Positions 12,628-25,100 of a stretch of DNA of 64,000 nucleotides are shown piece after piece (position 1 is the stretch's first letter; the number at the start of each line of letters is the position of its first letter). The position numbers were made by a program, and so were the translations under genes. Source of the stretch: Polytrichum commune (lineage: Eukaryota; Streptophyta; Polytrichopsida; Polytrichales; Polytrichaceae); assembly GCA_950295325.1 (NCBI GenBank), contig OX485805.1, forward strand, positions 43,424,758 to 43,488,757, given 5' to 3'. The notes beneath the pieces are model-generated. The model was not told the DNA's origin and searched no databases. It worked only from the letters and a program-made list of their open reading frames with translations.

Positions 12628-12856
12628 GCGTAACCTTCCAAGACAACAAGTTGTTGCTATTAACCAAAATGTCACACCACAAGTGCGTAACCTTCCAAGA
12701 CAACAAGTTGTTGCTATTAACCAAAATGTCACACCACAAAGTGCGTAACCTTCCAAGACAACAAGTTGTTGCTATTAACCAAAATGTCACACCACAAGTG
12801 CGTAACCTTCCAAGACAACAAGTTGTTGCTATTAACCAAAATGTCACACCACAAGT
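12628..12856. repeat. 57-bp minisatellite, four units
   Basis: Four head-to-tail units begin GCGTAACCTTCCAAGACAAC at 12628, 12685, 12743 and 12800, followed by the start of a fifth (GTGCGTAAT, 12857). Units are nearly identical; the second has one extra A (58 bp). There are no spacers. Because 57 is divisible by three, open frames run through it on both strands, but these are by-products. Confidence 0.92.
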
Positions 12857-12869
12857 GCGTAATCACATT

Positions 12870-15593
12870 GTTGGATTTCAAAATACCATGAGAGGCTCGG
12901 ATTGGGCTCCGAAAGCATTTGGGTGCACATGGAAGAAGAACTTCAGCCCTTGGGGAGGGCCGGAGTGAATAAAGTGTCTGTTCGTAGGACATCCGTGGCC
13001 ATACCCTAGGGTATTGGCGTTGGGTGAAGGGTGCACATGGAAATAAGGTTTTTGTGTTCATCCAACATGTATGAGAAAATAACATTCGATTGCTTGCTCG
13101 CAAAAGGATAGGATGTGAACTCAACGCTCGAATGAACAACTTTTCTACAGCTTTTGGTAGCAATTTTATGTTTAAGATATCATTCTACAAATCCTACAAC
13201 TTTATGTTTACATTTTTCTAATATAGTCTATGCATGGAACCTTTTCCTTGTAATAGGCTCAATGGGGATGGATTCTTAAATGTTGTATTTATATGGACAT
13301 TTGGATGTACCATGGATGATTGGGATGACAATTGTATTGGTGAGGTGGGAAAGTTTGGAGCTTTTGAGGTCAAGGGTTCTCAATTTGGGTCTAGCTTATG
13401 GTTGTGTGCACTATGTTTTCATGTATTCCAATGAAGGTGTATTATTCTTGTGTGTCTTTGCTATTGTAAGGGGTTTTAGGTGCGAGTTCTCCTCCACAAG
13501 CTTAGGGCAGTGCGAGAGTGGCATTCTCTCATTTTTATGAGTGTGAATCTCTACAATAAATCTGTGCTTTCATGTCATGGTGTTCTCCAACCAATATTTT
13601 TTCTTTCTTTCTTTATGGTTTATGTGAACAAATGCACCCATTGGTGACATGCACACAATTAGTTTGTTTTCTAGTTGTGTAGTGGGGGGTTATGACAACA
13701 GTGATGGTTGTGAGAGTCAAGTGCAATGTACCTTGATCTTTTAAAAAAATTGTTGTTGTGGAAGCCATTGTGTGGAGTGGTGGCACAATTACAAGTGCAT
13801 AGTGGGCTACATAATCATTAGTTTAGAATGCTATAAGATGGCACATGCCATGGACATCATAATTCCAACATTTTGCACGTAAAATGTTTTAGATATATTA
13901 TAATGTTGTTCTTTGTGTTTTTGAACACATTAGGAATGCAAAGCTACATCATGCATGTCTAGCATTCAATTTGACGTGTGAGGGATTGCATTGTCATAGT
14001 TGCATTTGCAAATGGTGCGATTCAATACCTTGCTCCATCTTCTTTACTTTTGTGTCATATGTTATTATTAAAATATGAACTGATTTTTTTACATTTTTAT
14101 ATATATTTAATATAAGATCCTATAATAACAAATGGCTAAATGATTATAATTACTAGCAAGTTTTTCATAAATTATCTAAAGACTAATTACTTCTAGAGTG
14201 ACGGTCACTTAAATTCCTTGATCTTCACATAATAGCCCCCTTAGAACACCGGATTAATGCACATGTATAGCAAAATGTAGGCCAAGTGAACTCCTTGGGC
14301 TCAACGCTTGAGAGGAAGGTAATAATACATTAGTGTCTTTACCAACCTTCGTATCATTGGCTTTGGTATATGCATAGGCTCTAATTGCCTTCCTTTTTAG
14401 CTTCAATTTTATGCCCTCATCCCTACTCGGTGTTCATTGAAACGAGACTTTGCATGTGTTTGACATTTGTCTCTTGGAGGAGGAGGAAAAGCCAATTTGT
14501 TGTTTTAAAAAAACCCTATGCCATATTAATTAATGTATGCAACTTGTTTGTTTCCTCATTTCTTACTAGGTAGCCTTGGACTTTTCTTTGAATTTGGGTT
14601 TGGGTTTCGGGTTTGGTTGCCTCATATTGGTAATAACGTCCTTCTTCCCTTCGCTACTAGGCTTACTCTTTACAATGTGTTTTGCTTAGTAATTAATTGT
14701 TTCCAGTCAACACTATAATTTATATTCAATTTAAAATTAGACAATATAGAAGAAACTAAGTGGCATTATGTCTACATCAAATTACGATGGTTATCTTGTC
14801 AAATGAAATGCCTCACTATCTAAAGAATGTTACGGCCAAACAAGGGCAATGATTTTTTTTTTTGAGGGGAATGAAGTTCAAGTTTTCAATCTCCCATAAA
14901 CACAAAACATAGTTGTGGTGAGCTAAACGAGTTACATAATGGCAACAATAGCCAAAGTTGGAAGTTGAACCATTGTAATTTTGTGTCCAAGGCTGAAAAC
15001 ACATGAAGATGCACATCCCTACTTTCAAAACCCTACATGACAATCCCCCCAAAAACCCTTGTATTTGGAATGAAGGAACATGGATTTATACAAGCATAGG
15101 CATTCCCTTTATTATGCGAGAACATGTCCCACTAGTGTCAAACATTCCAATCCATAAAAAAGTTGATACCCATTTGCCATCACAAGGCGGGATGATATTA
15201 TTATACCAAACTCAAATATTTGGATGAACACCATGTTAGTGCATGTGTACTATGGCCCAAGTATCGAGTAATTGCATGGCACATAGACTCAACGGAAGTT
15301 CAAAATATTGTTTCTCTTGAATTACCCACAAATGAATGGTATCAAGAACATGGAAAATGTTTGACCCTATAGCATGGCTAATATCAAATATGGTGACACG
15401 TGCACAATGCATTTGTACATATATACATTGGTTGAATCTCGTATGTGTTGACTTAGGACCAATGGCACCCTTAGCATGTCCAGTTAGAACTAGCCCCTAC
15501 ATGGATATGATAAAGTCATCTCGACTTAATGGCCTATGTTGATTTTGTGGTCTTTGATTCCCTTTTGATGTTAACTAACTCACATGCCAAATA

Positions 15594-15630
<37 letters not shown>

Positions 15631-16100
15631 GTTGTACACTAGATTCAAATATGTCCTTAATTCAATTTATTTATGCTGAATATTATCTCCAATAGTTTGA
15701 TATCATTTTTCTATGTTCATACCATATTTGATCACTATTAGTAGACCACATAAATATGTTCGATTTCTCCATGAACTCTCCATCTTTGGCGTGGTCACAA
15801 AATTTACCAACATAGTTTGTGATCTTTGTGTCTCCCACTTAAATTTACTTCTACGACCACTCCACTTTAGTATACAATGCAATGAAAACATTTGGATTGT
15901 GGGTCCAAGAGTCTTCATCTTTGTCACCAAAAAAATGTAGATGAAGTGGTTTAGGGTTAGAATTTGCATAATTGTGACTTGTATTTTCCATTGATTGTGC
16001 AAATAACTTTTGGACAATGGCATAATTTGTAAACCTGCAATTGCATATATTGTTAACTTCCATGTTAACCAAATCTATAAGAAGCAAACCAACCAAGTTG
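12870..16100. other. Intergenic upstream of the RSP2-like gene
   Basis: AT-rich DNA with only short, unrelated open frames and a (GA)n microsatellite at about 15596-15627. The RSP2 promoter should lie in the last part, but no element can be named with confidence. Confidence 0.45.
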
Positions 16101-16119
16101 TATTGAGTTGCCATATAGA

Positions 16120-19100
16120 ATGGATTCAAAGTACGGAGAGTCATTCGACGCTGAATATGTAGATAGAATGTTGGGCAAAGTTTTGATTCAAGCATGTGCA
16201 TCGGTAACATTGGCTAAGCCCTCTGACCCAATTGAATACTTGAGTTTGTGGCTACACAAGTATTGTGACAATGCAGTGGTCTTACAAAATTATGAAAAGG
16301 AAAAGGCTCACATTGCGCATAAAGAAGTAGTCGCAAAGGAAAATGCTTTAAAAAAGGTTCAAGAGGAACAAGAAATCAGACAAAAACATTTTTCGAGCTT
16401 GAGTTACGTGAAGAGTATTTCGGATGATCCATACATGTTGTGGGAGACATGTTTGAAAGCCATAACCACACTCACTGGTATATATGTTTAAATGATTGGT
16501 CAGGTCATTTATTCTCAAATGTAGAGTATTAATATGCATAAACTCACTTGTAATTACTCAATATCTCAAATAATATGGTTGAATAGCACATTATGTTCTT
16601 GAGAACCATCATATTTAGGTTTAATCCAACTCATGAATTCCACCTAATTGTTTTGAATTAGGTTCCCAAGCTGCTTACGTAGCAGTGGTGGTGAGAAAAA
16701 TATTTGAACCCAAAAAAGAAAAAAAACCAACAAATGAAGGTGATGATGAAGGAGAGGAGGAAGAGGAACCAACCGAAGAAGGTGCATTCACGGTTTTCAC
16801 ATAAATTGTTCTCGAATCCTGTGACATAAAACTTAAGTTTTGAAAGTTTGGACAATTTCATATGTAAGTTGCTAATCATATGGTTGAGTGGCCTAATTTG
16901 CTCCTCTTTTAGTTTAAATGTCTAGCCATCATGAAACAATGATCCTTATTTTGTGAGTTTACTTAATTGAATTTTATTTGAGATGTAAAAAAATGTTACT
17001 TATCACAACTATAGAATGTATAACCTTGAAAGGCTCAAGTGGGAAAAACTTCAAAAGTGTGGATGATAATTGCTTTAGATTTCCATTAGTTGTTTGGAGG
17101 CATATGGTACATGAGCCTATTTTTTTATACAACAAAAGCTCAAAATTTCCTTAATCCTCTTTCGTCTAAGTTTTGTCACAAATGTGCTAAAAATATTATG
17201 TCATTAATGAGCATGTTCTCACAAAACACAAGTATGTTAAAAAAAGGATGGTCAAATAACAAGTATCAACCCTTAAACCCAAGAGTTTTGGTAGGGTTTC
17301 ATGGAAGGCATCTAATGGAAGACACCTATCTAATAAAGAATTAGGGTTTAGAAACCGGTTTAAAGAAGTTGAACTTTCTTTATTGTTAAGGTATGCATGT
17401 ATTCCGTGTCTGTCTAAAACTTTGTGTATGCATCACAACGAGAATCATAAAGGCCAACAAATTAGTTGTTACCATGAAGAGGTCACAAACATATCAATTG
17501 TTTTCTAAGAATAAAATGAAAAATAATGTAGGAGTGTCGGCTCTCTCAACATGGCTTACACATGGTTACAAGTGTTTTTCCTTGGCATATCACAACTTTA
17601 CACATGTTTGGGCACACCTGCACAATACATGATGCATGAAATATACAATTTATCAAGTTCTATGAAATACCCCATATTTGTGCATAGTCCACTAAGTTAT
17701 AAGAAAACTTATACATCGGATGCAGTCCACTGCTCAATGCGAAAACTCACAATTCACAAATTTTTGTAAATTTGATGATTTGCAAACCCCTTTTCACTTG
17801 AAGAGAACGGAAGAGAAGTGAATGTGTGTGAGACAATACACGGCGTTTTGTAGTTCATAACATAGTTATGTTACGGCATTGAATGTGATTCAATAGAAGG
17901 CGAAGAAGGAGAAGAGGGAGAAGAGAAAGCGAGTTCGGATGTTTCGAGCGTGGACAATGAGCCGGTGGAGATGGAGGATGAACCAAAGGAAGGGGACGAA
18001 GAAGCTCCCCCCGAGGAGGAGGAAGGAGGAGAAGAAGAAGCCACCGAGGGCGAAGGAGGTGGTGATGAGGATGGTGAACCACCCCCACCAAAGCCTCCGA
18101 GGCCACCCAAACCGCTCAATTATAAGAATAAGAAGATGTTGTATGTAGCCGCAACCGTCCCGTCACATGTGTACATGTTGAACAAGCAACTTGACATCAA
18201 AAAAGTGAGTGTATTTCTCATACCTTCTTAATCAACCATGTTACGTTGTGTAACATTGTCTCATCATAGGTTTACTTTACAATGTCACAATCATAACCTC
18301 GTTCTTAACAAGTCAGAATCATGCTCCCAGTTTGTTTATGAAATCCGACAAGATTCAAAGAGAGAGACGTGACTGAAGAACGCTTCATCTTTATCATAAT
18401 CGCAAGCTCATATGTGAACCTAGAACGGGTTTATTGAGCAGAACTATGGGACATGTGCTATTGCTTCATGTCGGAGGCCCATTCAAATATTATAGTTCGT
18501 ATCTAACGATGTTCATTATTTGATGTAGGGACCTGTTACATATAGTTTGCTTACAGACGGACTACCGAGCTTGCATATACCCAATGTCTTGTACAAAGAA
18601 GGTTGTTATTTCATGAACATTGTGTGTCTATGTTTTTATAAAGCCTATATATATATAAAAAGAAACTAGATACAAATTTTAGTATCGAAACTTTAATTAT
18701 TTTGATTTGGTGAATGTAACGCATTGAATTGTAAGTTCTAAATATTTGCAGGTATTCATTTTTTCGGAGGAGTTCCTCGATTGGGAGCTTATTATGTGGC
18801 TCCGATGAGGATTGAGTTTATAGCGAAGAAATACATGCAAGATGAATTCAAAGACAGACCAGCTGAGTGGTTTGATCAAGTTAAACAGTGTGGTCCAACT
18901 TCAGAACCCACTCCACCTTTATATAAAGATTCATAAACATCAACCAAAATTTCTCAACGTTCTTTTTTTTATGGCAACAACATAAGGCCCATTTCACACA
19001 CGAGCCAAGAGCCGTGACCATGAAATTGTGAGAGCCCAAAAGAAAGTGTCCAAAGGCCGTCCCAACACACCTCCAACATCATGCAGTGTGGTCACGGATC

Positions 19101-22100
19101 CTCAAGTGTAGTGTGAAGTCATATGTGATTGGTTCCTCAACCAAATGCTATTTCAATGAATTTTCTATTCATGTGGGTCCTCACACATGATAAAATAGAA
19201 TAAATCAACGGTTGTGATCGTTCGGAGTGCTATGGTCTCCCAGTTTTGCGTTAGGCCTACCTCCAAGAGGTGGTGTTTGAAAATAGTCCAAGTGACCATG
19301 TAACATGATCCATTCGATGCCATGTAAGAATCCATGTAGACTTTACATCCATCTTGCATTCGGTTACTAATTCCGTTGGTCCCTCAAGCGTAGTGTGAAG
19401 CGAACTTGGACGGGCTCCACCTATCCCACCAATGAGAGTGCTTGAAGTGTAATGGTCACGGGCTCTCAGCCTCGTGTGTGAAGGGGCCCTAACATATGTT
19501 CTTAAAGAAGAGGAGATTATTCAAGTAGTACGAATATGATAAGTATGTTTTCTTAGAGCACGACTAAAGTAGGGGCAACCTCATTTACGCAATGAAATCG
19601 CAGGTCGGTCTTATTTTTACCCCTTACCATTCATTTCTACATGCCCAAATCCATCCAAAACTACACTAAATATTGTATTTATTGTCATATGCTCGTGTAA
19701 GTCTATTAATACGGTCATCCCAACTTACTTCTAGTTCACATTGAAACAAAGTGATGAAATATTGTCACAGATGATACAAATTTGGATGAAAATATGCTTA
19801 GTATGTGGCAGTGATTCCAACATTGTATAATCTTAAATGTCCAAATGCTCTTACAAGGAATGACCAATGATGTTAGGTTTACATTTAGTGTTGGTGACAC
19901 TACACAAGCGGTTTGCAATTAGTATTGAGCAAGACAAAGAGAGAGAAAAACTTCGGTCTCCGGAGGAGACCGACGTGAATTAAGTGTATGTTCGATCCAC
20001 CCCCAATCCGATGCCCCTAAGCAAGACAAATAGAATATCGGTGGCAGTGAGGGCCACTTTAATTTACACCTAGACCAGGCCAATTCCCCTTGAGGCCAAT
20101 TGCATGAAATTTCAGCCCCTTTTGGGTTGGAGGCCGGCCTCAACTACACATTATAATAAGATTATAATGGGGCCCAATTTTCCCATATGTAAAGGCCTTA
20201 GGGCCAAGAAGCTAGGCCAATAAATCTATCATAATCCAACGGATCTAGCATAATCTAACATAGAGCTATTTATATTTCCACATAATCCAATGGATATGGT
20301 TTGTTAAAAAATTTATATATATTAAAAATTTATTGAAACTTGACATTGGTCCCGAGGTCAAAAATTGGCCTTCCATTTTGGGTGCACCCAATTCAATCAG
20401 CTTGGGCCGTATCATACCATGCATTTTTTTATTAAAATTTTCATACCACCAAATCGGCCCGCCCTCTAGGTGTGAAGGGTTTTGGCTGATTTCAGCCTTT
20501 TGGCCAATCACAAGGGAGAATTTTAGGCCTCTTACACAACGAAGTGGCCCGGCCTCTAGGTGTAAAACGGCCCTATATACAATACATAACCAACGTTGGG
20601 TAATCGGATGTGAATTTGAGTCCCTTGGCCCTACCCTGCTCAAGAGTCCTCATGGTGCAGTGTGAGGTTTACTGCCTACCTTGCGGTGGGTGGGCTTTTG
20701 GATGTTACCTACCTAGCTAGTTTGCCCTGTCAAGTAGAGAGAAGATTTCATGGTGGGAATCAAACAGCCAACCACTCCATTCGGAAATGGGTACCTCTCC
20801 TCTATCACGTGGTAGTTTAGGGTCATCTCGAATCCACTAAATACAATATTTAGTGGAACGTCTTTTGTGAATAAATGGGGCTACCTAATTATGGGTTTCC
20901 CCCCCCCCCTTTGAGCTTGGATATGAAAGGCGTAATTTCATTGGTGCATTTGATGCAATAAGTTAGATGCAATTCAAGCACATGTTCAAATTGCATGCAC
21001 ATTGCTTTTATTACTATTTATTGGACAAATTTGCGTGTCGGAGAGTAGTGTGCACCCGCACTATTATCGCTAAGGACTTTATTGTGGGAGATAGTAGTTA
21101 CGGTGTAACTCTTGTACTTCGAGTGAATTTTGTGTGTTGATGTGTGCATGATGTAGCCATACATATCGTGAAAAATAAATAATATGGATATTTAGTGTTC
21201 TAAACACCACTTCAAATGCTATTGAATGAATTATATGTAAGGAATCAAACTAATCTCAATCCCTCTCTCTCTCTCTCTCGTCATGCAAGGCGTGTGTAAA
21301 ATGTGTTGATGTGTGTTATTTTGCAGAAAGCAAATTGTGGCGCTTTTATGTTGTGACACGTTGAAAGTGGACAATTTTGGGATTGGAAGGCCGTTCCATC
21401 CGATCGAGGAAGAGTTTCTTAATGAATGTGGCAATGTGTTAAGTGGGATTTTGGATGCAAACAATAAGTACATTGCAAAACAACACAACACTCCGGAAGT
21501 TATTGAAAAACACATGGACAACGTCGTGGAGATAAAACTTGCAAGGCAAGAACAATTGGAGCAAGAACGGCTCGACGATATCAAGCGCAAGAAAGCGAAA
21601 AAAATTGCGTTGGCGCAAAAGAAATTTGAAGTTGCGCACAAAGCGTGGCAAGAACGTCAAGAGGCGAAAGCGGCGTTGAAGGAAAAACAAGAGAAAGCAA
21701 AACAAGCTCGGATAGCAGCTGGCAAAGAGGTATTGTTGTATGGATTCAACAAATAATCTTGTTCGTTTTAGGGGCTTGTTAAATCGACCACAAACTTGAA
21801 TCAAAGTTCATGCGAGTGGACTAGGATCTGACCAATCATTCAAGTTGGCCAAGTTTTTTTAATTCTAACGTAGAGCTAACACCTTGCTCTCTTCATGTGT
21901 GAGATGGAAAATCAAAATGTGACCAAGTCGTGTGGTTGCATGATGCATTTTCGTGGTTGTTTGAACAAACAACGTGGTCAATTGAACAATTTACTCGATT
22001 CATTGTCATTATCATAGTACCAAATGCATCTTTTGGGGACCATGAGATGTTAAACAAGTTACAATTCATGGTTAAAGTTGTGACAATGTGTATATCCATA

Positions 22101-25100
22101 TATACAAAGGGTACGAATTAAAATATTTGTTTTGCATGATCAAATTCAATTTTTTCTTGTCCACCCATGAAAATAGGGAACATCGTTCCTGTGAAGATAT
22201 ACTCCTTCCACTATGTTTTCTTCAAAACTGATGTCAAAATTTATAAATGCTTGCCGTTTAATAGGAACCTGAAGATGCAGCAGAAGAAGCAGAAGAGCCG
22301 GAAGGTGAAGAAGATCCTGAGCCTGTTTTGGAGGTTGTAGAGGATGAGGCAGAAGCGGCTGATGGAGAGGATGCCGAGGCGGAAGCGGAACCTGAAGAAG
22401 AAGCTGAAGAGGGAGAGGATGGAGAGGGAAGTGAACTTGAAGAAGGCGACAAAAAACCAAAGCATAAATTCGATGATGCTAAGCTTGAACCCGATCCGAT
22501 GGCTATATTAAAAGAGGTGGAGCCTGAAGAAGGTGAAGAAGGTGAAGGAGAAGAAGGGGAGGAAGGGGAAGAGGTGGAACCCGAAGCGGAAGCGGAAGAG
22601 GAGGAGCCTGAAGAAGTTGAAGAAGTTGAGGAACCTAAAGAGGCCGAAGAAGGCGGTGAAGGAGCCCCGGTTGAATCCGAAGACATGAAAAAATTGAAGG
22701 CCAGGAAGGTGGAAGATGCCAAAAAGGAGAAAGAGATGGCAAAAAAAATAAAAGCTTTGACAAAACAATTGGAAGGGTTTGAGAAAACAAAACAAAAAGC
22801 AATAGAAGAGTTGGAGGCTCTTGGGAAAAAAGTTGAAGTGTATGAAAAAGCATTGTTTGTTGCCGACGGTGTTGTAAAATATCTTAGGAAATTTATGGAG
22901 AACATATATAAACTTATACTCGAGAATAAGGTACCTTTATATACTTGAATCCCATACCTATAGTCTACATCGTCGACGTGTTCCAACCTCACGTGACACG
23001 TTTGCGTATTAAGTGTGTGTTGAGAATTGGTAAAGTGAATCATGATAAAATGCTCATGGTTAGACACGTCATGCTTTGTAAACATGTCTAATGGTTAGTC
23101 ACGTTGTGCTTTCTAAACATGTCTAATGTTTAAACACAATGCATATGGTCATGTAATCTAATGCAAAACTCTAATCTCAACTATTCAATATACGAAAACC
23201 AAACATTGGCCTAAACCCACACCCTTGAGGCCTCTTTCCATGAGGGTTTGCACGTGAACATAAGAAATGGAACACCTTTTGAAGGGTATCAAGTCCTCAA
23301 AAGGATTGTTTTGTCATGCAAGACATAAAAAATAATATAATTCAAGGAATATCGTTTAGTGATTTTTTTTGCACCTCCTGTAAATGTACCTACAATAACT
23401 ACCATCAAAAGTCCCATTGCCCGTGAAGCACATTGTGACAATTTTCGGACCATTGTCACAATAAACGTGTTTTTAAATTATTGTGTGAATTTGTACATTC
23501 ACCATGTCAATCTCCAAAAGAAACCCTCAAAATTACATCCTTTAGTCATAGCATATAAATACAAGTCATTCTTAGTATGTTGAAATAATGTAACATTACA
23601 AAACTCATGTAAGAATTAGAGCGGCCACTTTTCATGCTTAGTTGCGTACCCCGAAGGAGCCAACATTTAGACACGAATGACCAAGGTTAGTAGGTTCCAA
23701 CCCAAAATACGTTAGCATAGTATTACATTGTATTTATATCTTAATATTTGAAATTCAAATACCTAACACATTTTGAATCACCTTGCAGGCTATGCAACTT
23801 GAGTGTATAAAAAGATGGATGTATCCAAATAGACATGTTCAACGAGTGTTAAAAGTAAGGACCTCTTGTATGGGTTGATTGATGTGATGCGTGCATTGAC
23901 ATGTTACTGAAGCTTATGACGTTTGATTTGCCTTCTAATGAATAATGTGGACCACCAACATGTAGAGGTTATGGAGCTCTATAGATCTACAAGGTCCATT
24001 GTCTAGAAAGAAGATAAGATTGGTGTTGTTAAACATGTTGGCTCAAAATACAAAACCAAATATTGATGTTATTGTAGTTGATATCAAATACTAGTTGAAA
24101 GGTGATATTTCAATGTCGATTATGGATATTTGTGAAAAGAAAGTATCCGTTGCACAACATATTTGTGTGAAGGAGGATAGTTCCTTATGGAATTCTTCAC
24201 AAATAGTTACATATGCTATGTATTGTCACACATAAACGCCACCAAAACGGTTTTTAAAAGTGGCGTCATTGACATTTCGCTTCTATATGCGCAAGAATAA
24301 ATTGTTACGATTGTTTGGGTATGTTTGACAGGCATTGCTACATCTTCTCGGTCACAAGCAACTTGTCATTGACGATTGGGGCTCCGCTCGGAAATTATTC
24401 AACACAAATTTACTAGAGAAGGTTTTTTCTTAACCCAACTATTTGCAACATAGATACTCCAAACTAATTTTTTTATTAGTGTATTCATTCTAGTGACAAC
24501 TCTTTAGTTCTTGGACAACTGTCAAAATAACTATAGTTGACTAGATATTTTCTCAATACATTTTAGGGAACAACTATAGTTAACCAGAAAATTTTCAAAC
24601 CGATTTGAAGAACGATCATAATTACTTAGAAAAATCCCATGTATTATTATATATTCGAAGATGTTTGTCTCCTGATTTGTTTTAGTTGAGGGTAATTCAT
24701 ACGCTCGGGCCACTGAAGATCATCAAGAAACGCCTTTATACGATCACTTACAGTGTTGGGTTATAGAACAACCACCATGTACATCACCTACACAAGTAAC
24801 ACACTAGTGACACTACAACATTACAACAAAAATCTGTGAAGAGATTGTGCTTAAGTTTAATTAACTAATTAACTAATAGTTCAATTAGTTGGTTAGTTGT
24901 CCAAGGTCTGCAACCATGAAAGTCATTATATGTTTCGTGGTGCAATTCGAGCCCCTAACAAGTAGTAAATCGATTTGTACTTGGTAAAACGAGATCATCA
25001 CTATACATAACACAACCTATACTACAAAGAGGAAGTGGAAACTACATCATATGTGATACAAACAATAAGATGTACATGATGTGCATTTGAATCTAGGTCA

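Noticed and set aside
12628-12856. CRISPR-like array
   Set aside because: Units abut with no unique spacers and the context is eukaryotic; it is a minisatellite.
12433-13163. Repetitive proteins on both strands across 12.6-12.9 kb
   Set aside because: The 57-bp repeat is a multiple of three, so it keeps frames open by chance; no conserved flanking exon.
19165-19359. Similar short frames in MITE A copies (19165-19359 minus, 38137-38358 plus)
   Set aside because: Shared only because the elements are homologous; the frame is not kept in the copy at 35013-35515 and no transposase motif is present.
22258-23085. 275-residue Ser/Pro-rich minus-strand frame
   Set aside because: Exact antisense of the Glu-rich RSP2 exon 7, where GAA/GAG codons read as Ser/Leu/Phe; no domain.
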